Assembly (NCBI RefSeq): GCF_004023665.1
Contig: NZ_SAUF01000002.1
Coordinates: forward strand, 248,001-312,000
Reading direction: 5' to 3'
From: Afifella aestuarii
GTDB taxonomy: Bacteria > Pseudomonadota > Alphaproteobacteria > Rhizobiales > Afifellaceae
DNA: 64,000 nucleotides
Shown here: positions 62,731 through 64,000 of the stretch, in pieces
Position numbering within the stretch: position 1 is the first letter of the stretch
How the letters are laid out: the number at the start of each line of letters is the position of its first letter
Position numbers and translations under genes: made by a program
The notes under the pieces: model-generated
Databases searched by the model: none
What the model was told of the DNA's origin: nothing
The model's input: the letters and a program-made list of their open reading frames with translations, nothing else

Positions 62731-64000
62731 TTAATGGAAATCGCGCGTTTTCACTTTAATGCCGCCGTCGAATCTGAGGTCGGGAATGAAAATGTCGCGG
62801 CCGCGCATGCCCATGGCCTTCACCTCGCGGGAATCCGGCCCGCCGCCGGATTTCGCCTGATCGGCGCGGCTGCGCTGGAAGGGGAAGGGTGCCTCGCGCT
62901 CGCCGACCTTTTTCAGGAGGTCGGACAGATCGATGAGCTGATCGGCGACGATATGGGTGACCTCGCCCTCGCGCTGCAGGCGGCCGCGGCAGGCGATCAT
63001 GCCGGCCGATAAGACGATGCGCCGCTGCCGCTCGAAGAGCTTCGGCCAGATGATGAGATTGGCGTGGCCGGTCTCGTCTTCGATGGTGATGAACATGACG
63101 CCCTTGGCGCTGCCGGGGCGCTGACGCACCAGGACGAGGCCGGCGATGGTCACAAAACGCCCCTCCCGGAGCGTGTCGAGATCGGCCGTCGGGACGATGC
63201 GGCGGCGCGTGAGATCTTCTCTGAGGAAAGCCACCGGGTGCCGGCGCAGGCTCAGGCCCGTGGCGGCATAATCTTCCACCACTTCGCGGCCGGGCTTTAT
63301 CGCCTGCAGGGCGATGGCGGGCTCGTTGCCCTCCGGCCGGATCTTCTCCTCGCGCGCATCGGCGGCGGCAAAGAGCGGCAGCGGGCTGTCGGCCAGAGCG
63401 CGGATCTCCCACAGCGCCTGACGCCGGGAGAGGCCGATGGCGGAAAAGGCGTCGGCCTCTGCAAGCCGCTCCAGCGCCGCCACCGGCAATCCGGCCCGCC
63501 GCCAGATTTCTTCCAGGCTTTCATAGGGGCGATGGCGGGCGGCGATAAGCGCTGCGCCGTCCTTGTTGGCCAATCCCTTGGCAAGCCGCAGCCCGAGCCG
63601 CACGGCAAAGCGGCCCTCCACGCCTTCGAGCGGCTCGAGCGTGGAATCCCAGCGGCTGTCGTTGACGGAGACGGGCCGCACCTCGACACCATGGGCGCGC
63701 GCATCGCGCACGAGCTGGGCGGGGGCATAAAAGCCCATCGGCTGGCTGTTGAGGATCGCCGCGAGAAAGACGTCCGGATGGTGGCATTTCACCCAGGAGC
63801 TCGCATAGGCGAGAAGCGCAAACGAGGCGGCATGGCTTTCGGGAAAGCCGTAAGAGCCGAAGCCTTCGATCATCTTGAAGGCGCGCTCGGTGAAGTCCGG
63901 GTCGTAGCCGCGCTCGCACATGCCGGTGATGAACTTGTCGCGAAAAGCGCTGACCCCGCCGGTGAATTTGAAGGTCGCCATGGAGCGGCGGAGCTGATCG
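62731..64000 (-). CDS. dnaE2: error-prone DNA polymerase DnaE2, C-terminal part (5' end beyond window)
   Basis: About 423 residues are visible, and the frame is open to the window edge. [51 protein letters not shown] and [22 protein letters not shown] are the DnaE2 signatures, followed by the helix-hairpin-helix and the OB-fold ([29 protein letters not shown]). DnaE2 works with ImuA/ImuB in damage-induced mutagenesis; those genes would lie beyond the edge. The C-terminus KVKTRDFH is intact. Confidence 0.93.
   Translation of the reverse strand, partial: DQLRRSMATFKFTGGVSAFRDKFITGMCERGYDPDFTERAFKMIEGFGSYGFPESHAASFALLAYASSWVKCHHPDVFLAAILNSQPMGFYAPAQLVRDARAHGVEVRPVSVNDSRWDSTLEPLEGVEGRFAVRLGLRLAKGLANKDGAALIAARHRPYESLEEIWRRAGLPVAALERLAEADAFSAIGLSRRQALWEIRALADSPLPLFAAADAREEKIRPEGNEPAIALQAIKPGREVVEDYAATGLSLRRHPVAFLREDLTRRRIVPTADLDTLREGRFVTIAGLVLVRQRPGSAKGVMFITIEDETGHANLIIWPKLFERQRRIVLSAGMIACRGRLQREGEVTHIVADQLIDLSDLLKKVGEREAPFPFQRSRADQAKSGGGPDSREVKAMGMRGRDIFIPDLRFDGGIKVKTRDFH

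Overview
The window is high-GC bacterial DNA, densely coded on both strands, with many 4-nt ATGA or GTGA gene overlaps. The gene set points to an alphaproteobacterium, most likely a Hyphomicrobiales (Rhizobiales) member: a PodJ-like polarity factor with Sel1 repeats and a C-terminal peptidoglycan-binding domain, a TSUP/TIGR02186 pair, a small DUF6460 membrane protein, PstA and PstC with long N-terminal extensions, a DnaE2-type polymerase, and a split LigD-independent ATP-ligase repair cluster. No tRNA, rRNA, CRISPR array, insertion sequence or prophage gene was seen.

Layout. 0-3.2 kb (minus): a MerR-family regulator, an acyl-CoA dehydrogenase and the start of a thiolase form a fatty or branched-chain acid catabolism unit with a palindromic operator-like site before the dehydrogenase. 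3.5-11.1 kb: the large PodJ-like protein, a TSUP exporter translationally coupled to a TIGR02186 protein, and a convergent membrane-anchored tri-haem cytochrome c. 11.2-19.4 kb: the Lhr-Core helicase / metallophosphoesterase / MBL exonuclease / ATP-dependent ligase repair cluster, interleaved with a short protein that looks like a ribbon-helix-helix (SeqA-N-like) plus RAMA-like fusion, a GNAT acetyltransferase and two small proteins. 19.4-23.4 kb: MATE exporter, PyrD with a coupled DUF952 protein, a secreted coiled-coil protein and YjbQ. 23.4-29.7 kb: a sodium:solute symporter, a LuxR-type response regulator and a transporter-domain hybrid kinase that together resemble the CrbS/CrbR (MxtR/ErdR) acetate-sensing system. 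29.9-34.0 kb: an omega-aminotransferase, an SDR with an unusual CP-motif N-terminus and gamma-glutamyltransferase. 34.1-40.2 kb: a ynjBCD-type ABC transporter coupled to the helicase hrpB. 40.2-41.2 kb: glucokinase.

41.3-56.0 kb is nucleoside uptake and salvage. A BMP-family nucleoside-binding protein is followed, after a 5-kb interruption (DUF433 antitoxin-like gene with a decayed toxin, an AlgI/AlgJ-like acetylation pair, a CAP-domain lipoprotein and a repeat-rich non-coding stretch), by the ABC ATPase and two permeases. The enzymes cdd, purine nucleoside phosphorylase, deoA, deoB and upp then follow. Imported nucleosides would be deaminated and phosphorolysed, ribose/deoxyribose-1-phosphate isomerised, and uracil recovered as UMP.

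56.3-62.6 kb (minus) is the phosphate regulon: pstS, pstC, pstA, pstB, phoU, phoB, preceded by a near-consensus Pho box and with a strong intrinsic terminator between pstS and pstC. The window ends inside a dnaE2-type error-prone polymerase gene. The most interesting items are the RHH-RAMA-like protein in the repair cluster, the CrbS/R-like sensor locus, the CP-motif extension of the SDR and the repeat-rich region at 46.9-47.7 kb.
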